The notes beneath the pieces were generated by a model. It worked only from the letters and a program-made list of their open reading frames with translations. It did not search any database and had not been told where the DNA came from. The position numbers and the translations under genes are program-made. A stretch of DNA of 8,358 nucleotides, taken from contig CAJOPO010000383.1 in assembly GCA_905236315.1 (NCBI GenBank), positions 1-8,358 of the forward strand, written 5' to 3'. The stretch is from an uncultured Treponema sp. GTDB lineage: Bacteria; Spirochaetota; Spirochaetia; Treponematales; Treponemataceae. Positions 1-7,746 of this stretch are shown here, piece after piece; the first letter of the stretch is position 1, and every line of letters starts with the position of its first letter.

Positions 1-2
1 CT

Positions 3-2213
3 CCTAGTGGACTTGTAATCTACTGGACACTAAACAATATATTTTCACTTATAAAGAACTTTATACAAAAGGTGCCTCATAAAATATACAAGATTTATAG
101 GTTCTTTAATTTTGCGGGACTACCACTGTTATTAATCTTAAGCTACATTGCTATTAAGCATAATGTTCCGTCAATTTTTACAAAACTTCTTATATTGCTT
201 TATGCACTCGCTTTTGTTTTAGTCTTTGCAAGACTTGCCTGTGGTAAAGAAATAGAAAATGAATTAAAAGATTTAAAAGTATATAACGCACTTAAGTCTT
301 ATGTAAAAACGTTGCGCCCTAATATAAAGCAAGGCACTATGATAAAAACATATCATGGAAGTTTTGCGCTGCTGCTTTTTTCTTGCCTTTTACTAGCTCT
401 TCTATGTGGTTTAGTATTGCCCTCTAGTGTAATAGCCTCTAGTCCAAGAGAGTTTTCTTTTTTAGGAGAAACACTATCTCCTCTTGAGTTTATTAAATAT
501 TCTTTTTGCATATTCTTAGGACTCTTTGTGCTGTATCCTGCACTCCTTTATAAGATGGCTGGTAATAGGGTAAAGACTTTTTTGCCCATAATTCTTTGTG
601 GCGTTGCCTTTTGTGCCGTATTAAATGCTTATCTTTTTAATAACAATTATGGGAACCTTGATATATCTTTTAATTTAGAAAATGTGGGTATATTAAAAAA
701 CATTTCTTCTTTATTCGTCTTTTTACCCATTGCGATTTTTATAATTATTTTTGCGCTTTGCATTATAGCCATTAAAGAAAAGAAACTTTCTGTAATAAAC
801 ACTCTTCTTGCAACTATCTGTATAGGCACTCTGTTACTTGGCATTTATAATACAAGAAAGATAAATATTTCGTTTAATGAATATTACGAAAGTGTAAAAG
901 AAAATAACTTAAACACAAATAACACAGAAATTATAGAACCTGTTTATCATCTTTCTAAAGATAAAAAGAACGTAATTGTTTTCTTTTTAGATAGGGCTAT
1001 AGGTCCTTTTGTAGAACAAATATTTAATGAATATCCACAAATAAAAAAGCAGTTTGATGGTTTTACCTATTATCCTAATACACTTAGCTTTTCTGATTTT
1101 ACAGTTACAGGTGCCCCGCCAATGTTTGGTGGCTATGAATATAATCAAGAAGAGATGAATAAGAGGTCTACGGAAAGGCTTAGAGACAAGAATACAGAGT
1201 CTCAGTTGGTTATTTCAAAGTTGTTCTTAGACGCAGGCTTTTCTGCAACTATTTCTGACCCACCGTGGCCTAGCTTTAGCTGGAAAGGTGATTTAAGTGA
1301 TTATAAAAAATTACCTGATTTATTTGTTACAGAGGTAGAAGGCAAGTATTTTAATAAATTTATAAAAGAGAAAAATATTGCCTCTTATAACGAAGCAGAT
1401 GATGTTATATGTAAAAAGCAGATAGTTAATTTTTCTGTTTTGCAGACCATTTTTCCTTTATTAAGGGAGGGATTTTATTCTAACTTTAGAACTAAACCAT
1501 CTGAATGGACAAAGGTGACTCCTGAAAGTAAAATCTGGCTAAATAGACTTTCTCATTTATATTATCTTCCTGAACTCACCGCTATAGACTCAAAGCAAAG
1601 CTCTTTTATTTTTGCTTGCTCATCAATAACGCATGACATTTATTGCACTCCAGGAGATGACTTTGAGAGTGCAGCCCCTGAGTTTTCTAGCGACAGCACA
1701 CTTAATCATTATAGAGCCAATGTTGCAGCCCTTAAGCAGTTAGGTAAATACTTTGACTATTTAAGAAACGAAGGCGTTTATAACAACACGCGCATAATTA
1801 TTGTTTCTGACCATGGGAGAGGTGTTGAACTTAAACAATGCAAATATTTTAGTGATGAGAATAAATATTTAGTGTCTTGGTATAGTCCAATATTTCTATG
1901 TAAAGATTTTGATTCTACAGATAGCGTAAAGACCGATAACACCTTTATGACTAATGCAGATACAATATTTCTTGCGAAAGAGGGCTTAGGGCTTTCTAAT
2001 ATAAACCCATTTACAAAAAAGGTATTAGTGCAAAATAAAGAGAATGGAATAAATGTTTATCACTGCAAAGACTGGAATGCAGAACATTTTAAGGAAGCAA
2101 CAGAGTTTGAATTAGAAAAAGACAGAGCATGGCATGTTAGCAATAACATATACGAAGAGAAAAATTGGATTCCCCTTTTAGAGTGGGAAGAGCGTAAAAG
2201 GCTTATTGAATAG
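3..2213 (+). CDS. Partial YidC/Oxa1-like membrane region fused to LTA-synthase-like sulfatase-fold transferase (5' end outside window)
   Basis: The reading frame is open from the window edge, so the GTG at 72 is not the start; at least 736 residues are visible. The first 20 or so residues read SGLVIYWTLNNIFSLIKN, which resembles the last helix of YidC/Oxa1 insertases. Counting from the GTG at 72, hydrophobic segments follow near residues 12-28, 35-55, 97-120, 138-160, 169-188, 212-235 and 241-259. The soluble part has alkaline-phosphatase-superfamily motifs: VIVFFLD (Asp307, metal ligand), FTVTG (Thr344 or Thr346, probable nucleophile), ITHDIY (His521) and IIIVSDHGRG (Asp580, His581). No Cys sits at the nucleophile site, so it is unlikely to be a true sulfatase. 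Lipoteichoic acid synthases and phosphoethanolamine transferases use Thr there to move a phospho-group from lipid to glycan. The domain probably faces the periplasm. The gene ends 10 bases before a glycerophosphotransferase gene, which fits joint work on a phosphate-containing surface polymer. Its exact donor and acceptor are unknown. Confidence 0.8.
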   Translation, partial: PSGLVIYWTLNNIFSLIKNFIQKVPHKIYKIYRFFNFAGLPLLLILSYIAIKHNVPSIFTKLLILLYALAFVLVFARLACGKEIENELKDLKVYNALKSYVKTLRPNIKQGTMIKTYHGSFALLLFSCLLLALLCGLVLPSSVIASSPREFSFLGETLSPLEFIKYSFCIFLGLFVLYPALLYKMAGNRVKTFLPIILCGVAFCAVLNAYLFNNNYGNLDISFNLENVGILKNISSLFVFLPIAIFIIIFALCIIAIKEKKLSVINTLLATICIGTLLLGIYNTRKINISFNEYYESVKENNLNTNNTEIIEPVYHLSKDKKNVIVFFLDRAIGPFVEQIFNEYPQIKKQFDGFTYYPNTLSFSDFTVTGAPPMFGGYEYNQEEMNKRSTERLRDKNTESQLVISKLFLDAGFSATISDPPWPSFSWKGDLSDYKKLPDLFVTEVEGKYFNKFIKEKNIASYNEADDVICKKQIVNFSVLQTIFPLLREGFYSNFRTKPSEWTKVTPESKIWLNRLSHLYYLPELTAIDSKQSSFIFACSSITHDIYCTPGDDFESAAPEFSSDSTLNHYRANVAALKQLGKYFDYLRNEGVYNNTRIIIVSDHGRGVELKQCKYFSDENKYLVSWYSPIFLCKDFDSTDSVKTDNTFMTNADTIFLAKEGLGLSNINPFTKKVLVQNKENGINVYHCKDWNAEHFKEATEFELEKDRAWHVSNNIYEEKNWIPLLEWEERKRLIE

Positions 2214-2216
2214 GAG
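2213..2216 (+). promoter_or_regulatory. Ribosome binding site deciding the ATG 2224 start
   Basis: GGAG lies 7 bases before the ATG at 2224 and overlaps the TAG stop of the upstream gene. It makes ATG 2224 much more likely than the in-frame TTG at 2206, which would put the site inside the coding region. The overlap suggests translational coupling of the two genes. Confidence 0.75.
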
Positions 2217-2223
2217 ATGTAAT

Positions 2224-3447
2224 ATGTTTTTATATATAGACCCTGGTACTGGCAGTATGCTAGTGAGTTTGTTTTTTGCTCTCGTTGCTACAGCAGGTTT
2301 TGCATTTCGTGCCTTGTACGTAAAACTAATGTTTATATTTTCTGGCGGCAGGGCTAAGGACAAGCTTGCTGATAAAAACATTCCTTATGTAATCTTTAGC
2401 GACCACAAACGTTATTGGAATGTTTTTCATGAGTTATGTAATGAATTTGAAAAGCACAAAATTGACTTAACTTATTATACCTGTAGTCCAGATGACCCAG
2501 TATTACAAAGTGATTATAAATATATACATGCACAATATCTAGGAGAAAAAAATAAGCCTTACGCAAAGATGAATGTACTTCATGCAGATATTGTACTAGC
2601 AACTACGCCTGGACTTGACGTGTATCAGTGGAAACGTAGCCGCTATGTAAAGTGGTATGCACATGTTCCTCATGCCCTAAGCTCTCTATACACATATCGT
2701 ATGTATGGCATTGACCACTATGACTCTGTGCTTGTAAGTGGACAATCACAAATTGATACTGCAAAAGAAATAGAATCCTTACGTCCAAATATTTCGCGAA
2801 AAGAATACGTTATAGTAGGTTCTGCTGTAATGGATAACATAAAGTCTCAGAAAGATTCTTGTGCCCTCATAAAAACTCATGCAGAAACCGTTGTGCTTGT
2901 AGCCCCTAGTTGGGGCAAAAGCGGCTTGCTTTCTAAATTTGGTTCTGCATTCCTAAACGCTCTTTTGCAGACAGGCTTTACTATTGTTGTTCGCCCTCAT
3001 CCTCAAAGCGTAGTAAGTGAACAGCACATTCTAGCCCCACTACAAAAGGAATTTAACCAAATGGAATGGAATTTTGATAATGATAATTTTTCTATATTAA
3101 ATAGAGCAGACATACTTATATCAGACTTTAGCGGCACAATGTTCGATTTTGCATTAGGCATTAATAAGCCTGTTATATATACAGATGTTGAATTTGATTC
3201 ATCTCCTTATGACGCAGCATGGATAGAAGGAGAGATGTGGGAGTTTACTACATTACCAAAAATTGGCATAAAGCTACAAGAAAAAGACTTTAGCCATATA
3301 AAAGACGTAATACAAGTAGCCTTGCAAAGTAGAGAATTACAGCAGGGTAGGGATAGCGTAAGAGAGGAATGTTGGGCAAATATTGGACATAGTGCAAGCG
3401 CAACATTTAACTACCTTGTGAATAAAGAAAAGGAACTTAAAAATTAG
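2224..3447 (+). CDS. CDP-glycerol glycerophosphotransferase-like protein (TagB/TagF family), membrane-anchored
   Basis: This is a 407-residue protein. It opens with YIDPGTGSM and a hydrophobic stretch to about residue 34, so it is probably tethered to the inner membrane with its catalytic part in the cytoplasm. The body reads as a GT-B fold of the CDP-glycerol:poly(glycerophosphate) glycerophosphotransferase family: HVPH near 147-150, VRPHPQS near 256-262, and SDFSGTMFDFALGINKPVIY near 300-319, which matches the family signature of a SD(F/Y)S motif, then FDFA and KPV. Known members transfer glycerol phosphate from CDP-glycerol, releasing CMP, to teichoic-acid or capsule acceptors. Here the neighbours make cytidine diphosphoramidate, so the donor could instead be a CDP-activated phosphoramidate. 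Alternatively the TagD-like domain encoded next door could supply CDP-glycerol. The family is fairly certain; the substrate is not. The next gene starts 10 bases after the stop. Confidence 0.85.
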   Translation: MFLYIDPGTGSMLVSLFFALVATAGFAFRALYVKLMFIFSGGRAKDKLADKNIPYVIFSDHKRYWNVFHELCNEFEKHKIDLTYYTCSPDDPVLQSDYKYIHAQYLGEKNKPYAKMNVLHADIVLATTPGLDVYQWKRSRYVKWYAHVPHALSSLYTYRMYGIDHYDSVLVSGQSQIDTAKEIESLRPNISRKEYVIVGSAVMDNIKSQKDSCALIKTHAETVVLVAPSWGKSGLLSKFGSAFLNALLQTGFTIVVRPHPQSVVSEQHILAPLQKEFNQMEWNFDNDNFSILNRADILISDFSGTMFDFALGINKPVIYTDVEFDSSPYDAAWIEGEMWEFTTLPKIGIKLQEKDFSHIKDVIQVALQSRELQQGRDSVREECWANIGHSASATFNYLVNKEKELKN

Positions 3448-3695
3448 GATACATACATGAAAATATCATACAGCTACGGCATAATGGATTTATTTCATTA
3501 TGGACATTTACGAGCGTTAAAGATTGCTTCCCAAGATTCTGACTTACATATTGTGGGGCTTGTTTCTGATGCAGCGGCAAAAAGTTGGATGGGGGCGGTT
3601 GTTTCTAATGAACAGGAAAGACGTGCTGTATTAGAAAGCATAGAATATGTAGACTGGGTGATGCCTCAGAAGTTTTTAGACCCAACAGAAAACCT

Positions 3696-3701
3696 AAAAA
3701 A
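3696..3701 (+). other. Frameshift at an A run (one A lost)
   Basis: The run is CT followed by six A and then CTG. With seven A the codons are CTA AAA AAA CTG CAC TAT and read LKKLHYIYPEAEI, continuing into LFRGD as expected for the cytidylyltransferase family. With six A the frame runs into a TAG at 3790 after residues that match nothing. The change from frame 1 to frame 3 is exactly one base. Confidence 0.8.
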
Positions 3702-4658
3702 CTGCACTATATTTATCCAGAGGCGGAAATTACATTATTTAGAGGAGATTCTATTAGTGTTCTTAATGCACGTGAATACTTGCGTTCTATAGGCGGAAAA
3801 GTACAAGTAATAGATTATTACGAACATCTTTCTCCACAAGAAATTTTATATGCCCTTACAAGTCGTAGTGAACTACAAGATAAGCATAGTAATATTGTAT
3901 CAACAAAGGCAAATACATTACTAACGCTAAAAGAGCAGTTAAGGTTTTCTTCTATAGAGGATATACTTATTATTACTGTAAAACAAGCAAAAGAAAATCC
4001 TGCTAATGTAGCGCGTATTATAAAAGAAAGATTTACAAATAAGAAAATTGTAGTGCGTTCTTCTTCGGTTAAAGAAGATAGCTTTGAATCATCTAATGCA
4101 GGTCACTTTGAAAGTGTGTTAGGAATACAGCCTGATGATAGCGAGGCTGTACTTGCTGCAATACAAGAAGTATATAATTCATATTCTAAAGATGGATTTG
4201 TAGATGAAGAAGAGCAAATCCTAATTCAAACACAAACAGAAAATGTAAGATATAGCGGTGTTGTCTTTACTCGTGATATTCAGCAAAATAGACCATACTA
4301 TATTATAAACTATGATGATTCAGGTTCAACTGATTCTGTTACAAGTGGTGCTAGCGGTAAAAGTATATATATTGCCCAAGATGCCTCTATAGAAGCAATT
4401 CCTGTGCAATGGCAAAATTTATATCGCGCTATAAAGGAACTAGAAGGCATATTGACTAAAATGTTGCTTGATATAGAATTTGCTATTACGAAAGATGATA
4501 GAGTATTTATATTTCAAGTGCGCCCCTTAGCTGCAAGCTATAAGTTTGGAAGAATTAGCGATACACAAAGTTTACTGCAAATAAAAAACACTTACAAGGA
4601 AGGCTACAAAAAATGTAGCATACAGAATAAGACTTCCCTTTTATCTGATATGGCCTTT

Positions 4659-4661
4659 TAG
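4659..4661 (+). other. In-frame amber codon, probably TGG to TAG
   Basis: The frame reads SDMAF, TAG, NPAEIIGSNPHLLDYSLYR. The stretch after the stop is still good family sequence in the same frame, and relatives commonly have a Trp before NPAE. A single G-to-A change in a TGG codon explains the stop. Confidence 0.8.
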
Positions 4662-4724
4662 AATCCTGCAGAAATAATAGGCTCTAATCCGCATTTATTA
4701 GATTATTCTTTGTATCGCACACTC

Positions 4725-4726
4725 TC
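4725..4726 (+). other. Two-base TC duplication causing a frameshift
   Basis: The sequence CGCACACTCTCATAACGC reads R T L S stop. Removing one TC gives CGC ACA CTC ATA ACG CAT AAA, read as RTLITHK, and joins smoothly to AWNEGLIPMGYS in the frame of the last 504 residues. The site is a CTCTC run, typical of slippage. Confidence 0.8.
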
Positions 4727-6273
4727 ATAACGCATAAAGCATGGAATGAAGGCCTTATCCCTATGGGCTATAGTGCTGTAAATAAAGATTTGATGTGCCG
4801 CTACGGTAATAAGCCATATATAATAGTAGAATTAGCATTTATGGCTTTAATTCCAAGTGCCTTATCAGAGACTTTAGCGTGCAAGTTAAAGGATTATTAT
4901 ATTGATTGCTTAAAAAGCGATTTATCAGCTCATGATAAAATAGAGTTTGAAATAGCACTTAGCTGTTTTGATTTTTGTACTAAGGATAAACTTATAAACT
5001 TAAAAGCAAAAGGCTTTACAGAAGAAGAAATAAATTCTATTAACACATCTCTTTATAATTTAACGCTTAACGCAATTAATGATTACAAAAAAGTATTAAG
5101 GACTGATACTGACTCGTTGCAAAAACTTGAAGCTATAAGAAAGGAATGTTTTCAAAAATATAATAAGAATACTTTTATACAAAGCATATCTAAAATAATT
5201 CATAAGCTATTAAATGCTATTACAGAATTTGGTACAGCGCAATTTTCTCGCCATGCTCGTTATGCTTTTATAGCGCGTAGCATTGCACAATCATTAAAAA
5301 ATAAAGGATATTGGTCATCTTTAGATTTTGATAACTTTATGGCTCGAATACACACTGTAACAAGTGATTTAGAACAAGCCTTTAAGGATTTGCAAACAGG
5401 GGCTATAACAAAAGAGCGTTTCTTTGAAACTTATGGACATTTACGTGCTGGCACCTATGATATAACAAAACCTCGTTATGATATGCAAGATATTGGCATT
5501 TTCAATACATCGCCTTTAATTAATAAGCAAATGCAAAGTGTAAGTGTAAAAGATGTGCCTGACGCTGTCTTACTTGATGCACAATTACAACAAAAAACAG
5601 AAAAGGCATTGCAAGAATCAAATATCTCTATTAATGCTGAAGAGCTTTTGTCTTTTATGAAGACTTCTTTAGAACAACGTGAATATTTTAAATTTACTTT
5701 TACAAAATCGTTAAGTTTTGTGTTAGAACTTATTGCAGAAATTGCACAGAAACTTAATGTTACAAGGGAAGAAATTGCCTTTTTTGATATAAATGAAATA
5801 ATTTCTTTTTGCTTTTACGGAGTACAAGAAGAAATAAAGCAGTATATCTTAGAATTACTTCCTGTGCGCAAAAAAGAATATGCCTTGTATTCAAAGTTAA
5901 TTTTACCTTCTGTGTTTACTAAAACTTCAGATTTTGATTTTATACAAATAACAGAAGTTAGACCTAATTTTATTAGCACAAAAATTATAAAAGCTCCTGT
6001 TGCATTTTTAGATACAAATAATCCAGATTTTAATCTACAGGGGAAAATAGTTGCAATAGAAAAAGCTGCCCCAGGATATGATTGGATATTTACAAAGGGC
6101 ATTGCAGGACTTATTACCTGCTATGGAGGAGTGGCATCTCACATGGCAATACGTTGTGCAGAATTTGAACTTCCTGCTGCTATTGGTTGTGGGCAAACAA
6201 TATTTGATTTTGCATCTAAACAAAACGTTTTATGTCTTGATTGTAAGCATGGCAAAATTACAAAGGGTATACT

Positions 6274-6894
6274 ATGAATAAGATTGTTACATTTACGCAG
6301 AGAGTAGATGTAATCCCTTCGTATAATGAACGCAGAGATTGTGCAGACCAAAGAATTGCAAGGTTTATTTATGAATGTGGTTATATTCCAGTTCCTCTTC
6401 CCAATGATTTTACGCTTGCTTTATGTGCCGTAAGGGTGCTAAAACCTTGTGGCATAATCCTTACAGGTGGAAACTCTCTTGAAAAATATGGTGGTAATGC
6501 ACAAGAACGGGACAAAACAGAATATGAATTAATTTCGTATGCAATAAAAAATAATATTCATCTATATGGTTTTTGCCGCGGTATGCAAGTTATTCTTGAT
6601 TACTTTGGGCAGCCACTAGAGAGTGTTACAAATCACGTAGCTACAAGGCATAAGTTGATAAGTCCAATTTGGCAAAACAGAGAAGTAAATAGTTATCACA
6701 ATCAAGGTATATATTGTAAAAACTTTAAATCTGAAAACTTACAAATTATGGCATATACAGATGATGGCGTTGTAGAGGCTATACGTCATACGCAATTTAA
6801 TATAAAAGCTACTATGTGGCATCCAGAAAGAGAAGAAATATTTAATCCTAACGATATAAGATTTGTGCAAGATTTATTTGGAGGCAAAGAATGA
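6274..6894 (+). CDS. Gamma-glutamyl-CDP-amidate hydrolase (Cj1417-like class I glutamine amidotransferase)
   Basis: This 206-residue protein has the class I glutamine-amidotransferase (peptidase C26-like) triad: the nucleophile Cys101 in LYGFCRGMQ, and His183 with Glu185 in MWHPERE. The oxyanion-side LTGGN motif is at 63-67 and YHNQG at 141-145. There is no synthase domain and no signal peptide, so it is a stand-alone cytoplasmic hydrolase. Generic annotation would be gamma-glutamyl-gamma-aminobutyrate hydrolase (PuuD-like). Its position between the kinase and the cytidylyltransferase, in the order found in C. jejuni, points instead to cleavage of CDP-L-glutamine to cytidine diphosphoramidate and glutamate, as shown for Cj1417. 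The start codon overlaps the kinase stop as ATGA, with only a weak AAAGGG upstream, so translation is probably coupled to the kinase. The early stops in the kinase gene might therefore reduce its expression. Confidence 0.85.
   Translation: MNKIVTFTQRVDVIPSYNERRDCADQRIARFIYECGYIPVPLPNDFTLALCAVRVLKPCGIILTGGNSLEKYGGNAQERDKTEYELISYAIKNNIHLYGFCRGMQVILDYFGQPLESVTNHVATRHKLISPIWQNREVNSYHNQGIYCKNFKSENLQIMAYTDDGVVEAIRHTQFNIKATMWHPEREEIFNPNDIRFVQDLFGGKE
6880..6884 (+). promoter_or_regulatory. Ribosome binding site for the cytidylyltransferase gene
   Basis: A full GGAGG lies inside the end of the hydrolase gene, 6 bases before ATG 6891. It is the strongest ribosome site among the pathway genes and supports the start chosen within the ATGA overlap. 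Confidence 0.75.
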
Positions 6895-7673
6895 AAGCAA
6901 TTATTTTAGCAGCTGGTCAAGGTACACGATTAAAAAAATATACACAAAATCTTCCTAAGGGAATGTTAAATTTTATGGGTAAAACTATTATTGAACGCCA
7001 AATAGAATTATATAAAAGCTGTGGCATTAATAACATAATAATAGTGAAAGGCTTTGCTTCTGATAAAATTCAGTATGACAATATAAAGTATTATATAAAT
7101 GCAGATTACGCAAACACAAATATGGTGGAATCCCTTATGACTGCAAAATCTGAATTTGACGATGACGTAATTGTAAGTTATTCTGATATACTTTTTGAAA
7201 GGCATTTATTAGAAACAATGAAGACATCTTTAGATGATTTTGCAGTAGCGGTTGATGATAATTGGAAAACTTATTGGCAACTGCGCTATGGTAAAATTGA
7301 CTTTGATACAGAAAGTCTTGCAATAGATAGTAACGACAATATTACAGAGCTTGGTAGAGAATCCCCAGATATAGACTTAATTAGTGCTCGCTATATAGGA
7401 CTATTAAAGTTTTCTAAAAACGCTTTAAGTTTTATTACAGAGCTACTTAATGAAGCATATTCAAAATTTGAAAACAAACCATGGCAACAGTCTGGTAAAA
7501 CAATTAGAAAAGCCTATATGACGGATTTATTAAATGCCATTATAGAATCTGGTAAGCAAGTAAAAGCAGTTCATTTTAATAATGGCTGGATAGAGTTTGA
7601 TACTAACGAAGATTATGAAAAAGCTATGAAATGGGTGAAGGATAATACTTTAAACAAAATTATTCACCTTTAA
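6891..7673 (+). CDS. CTP:phosphoglutamine cytidylyltransferase (Cj1416-like nucleotidyltransferase)
   Basis: This 260-residue cytoplasmic enzyme has the sugar-nucleotidyltransferase fold. The signature LAAGQGTRL is at residues 6-14, with PK at 22-23 for nucleotide and phosphate binding. SYSDILF holds Asp99, the usual first metal ligand, and WIEFDTNEDY near 233-242 holds the second, Asp237. TNMVESLMTA at 76-85 is typical of the LicC/phosphocholine cytidylyltransferase-like branch. On sequence alone it could be called a phosphocholine or sugar-phosphate cytidylyltransferase. The glutamine kinase and amidotransferase-type hydrolase directly upstream make the Cj1416 role more likely: CTP plus L-glutamine phosphate to CDP-L-glutamine and pyrophosphate. 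It starts within the stop of the hydrolase gene (ATGA) and is the last intact gene of the operon. No lesions are visible. Confidence 0.85.
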   Translation: MKAIILAAGQGTRLKKYTQNLPKGMLNFMGKTIIERQIELYKSCGINNIIIVKGFASDKIQYDNIKYYINADYANTNMVESLMTAKSEFDDDVIVSYSDILFERHLLETMKTSLDDFAVAVDDNWKTYWQLRYGKIDFDTESLAIDSNDNITELGRESPDIDLISARYIGLLKFSKNALSFITELLNEAYSKFENKPWQQSGKTIRKAYMTDLLNAIIESGKQVKAVHFNNGWIEFDTNEDYEKAMKWVKDNTLNKIIHL

Positions 7674-7713
7674 GATGATTTATCACGGAAATCAATTTTT
7701 ACCCAAAAGGTGA
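7664..7713 (+). repeat. Inverted repeat around the operon end
   Basis: TCACCTTT at 7664-7671 is answered by AAAGGTGA at 7706-7713, giving an 8-base stem with a 34-base loop that starts in the last codons of the cytidylyltransferase gene. No T run follows, so it is not a standard Rho-independent terminator. It may be chance. The rest of 7674-7746 shows no gene. Confidence 0.25.
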
Positions 7714-7746
7714 TGAAAAAGTGAAAGAAGTATGCTAACATAAAAA

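Larger units (their letters stand above)
3457..6277 (+). pseudogene. Broken fusion gene: TagD-like cytidylyltransferase plus L-glutamine kinase (Cj1418-like PEP-synthase family)
   Basis: Restoring three lesions gives one protein of 939 residues. Residues 1 to about 140 are a cytidylyltransferase domain: GIMDLFHYGH with the HxGH motif at 14-17, NEQERR at 51-56, and LFRGD at 94-98. Residues from about 165 are a PEP-synthase-type ATP-grasp: VVRSSSVKED (Arg201) and FIFQVRPL ending near 358. A middle region carries NPAEIIG and GHLRAGTYDITKPRYD. The C-terminal swivelling domain has GGVASHMAI, with the phosphohistidine His895 at codon 6140. This layout fits C. jejuni Cj1418, which phosphorylates glutamine with ATP, giving AMP and phosphate, as the first step to phosphoramidate. 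As I recall, the Campylobacter enzyme lacks the front domain. The lesions are a lost A at 3696-3701, an amber codon at 4659 and a TC duplication at 4725-4726. The pieces at 3457-3792, 3780-4661 and 4763-6277 should not be read as separate genes. A TAGGA ribosome site sits 7 bases before the ATG. Confidence 0.85.

Noticed and set aside
72..74. GTG as the start of the sulfatase-fold gene
   Set aside because: The frame stays open to the window edge and encodes a YidC-like helix before it; no ribosome site precedes the GTG.
2206..2208. TTG as the start of the glycerophosphotransferase gene
   Set aside because: The GGAG at 2213-2216 is ideally placed for ATG 2224, and YIDPGTGSM follows that ATG directly.
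3780..4661. A separate gene starting at TTG 3780
   Set aside because: The same frame carries good family sequence upstream of 3780, no ribosome site is present, and the start falls inside the cytidylyltransferase domain.
4659..4661. Recoded UAG (pyrrolysine or another reassignment)
   Set aside because: Two neighbouring genes end in TAG, and the frame breaks anyway 22 codons later, so read-through would not give a whole enzyme.
4763..6277. A separate PEP-utilizing-domain gene starting at ATG 4763
   Set aside because: Family sequence continues upstream in the same frame (ITHKAWNEGLIP) to the TC duplication; it is the rest of the broken kinase.
5815..6351. Minus-strand and alternative-frame open frames over the kinase end (5815-6102, 6035-6223, 6139-6351 minus; 6078-6281 plus)
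   Set aside because: They lie opposite or across well-supported coding sequence, have no recognisable motifs and are expected by chance.
7664..7713. Rho-independent terminator at the operon end
   Set aside because: The stem is 8 bases with a 34-base loop and lacks a following T run on either strand.
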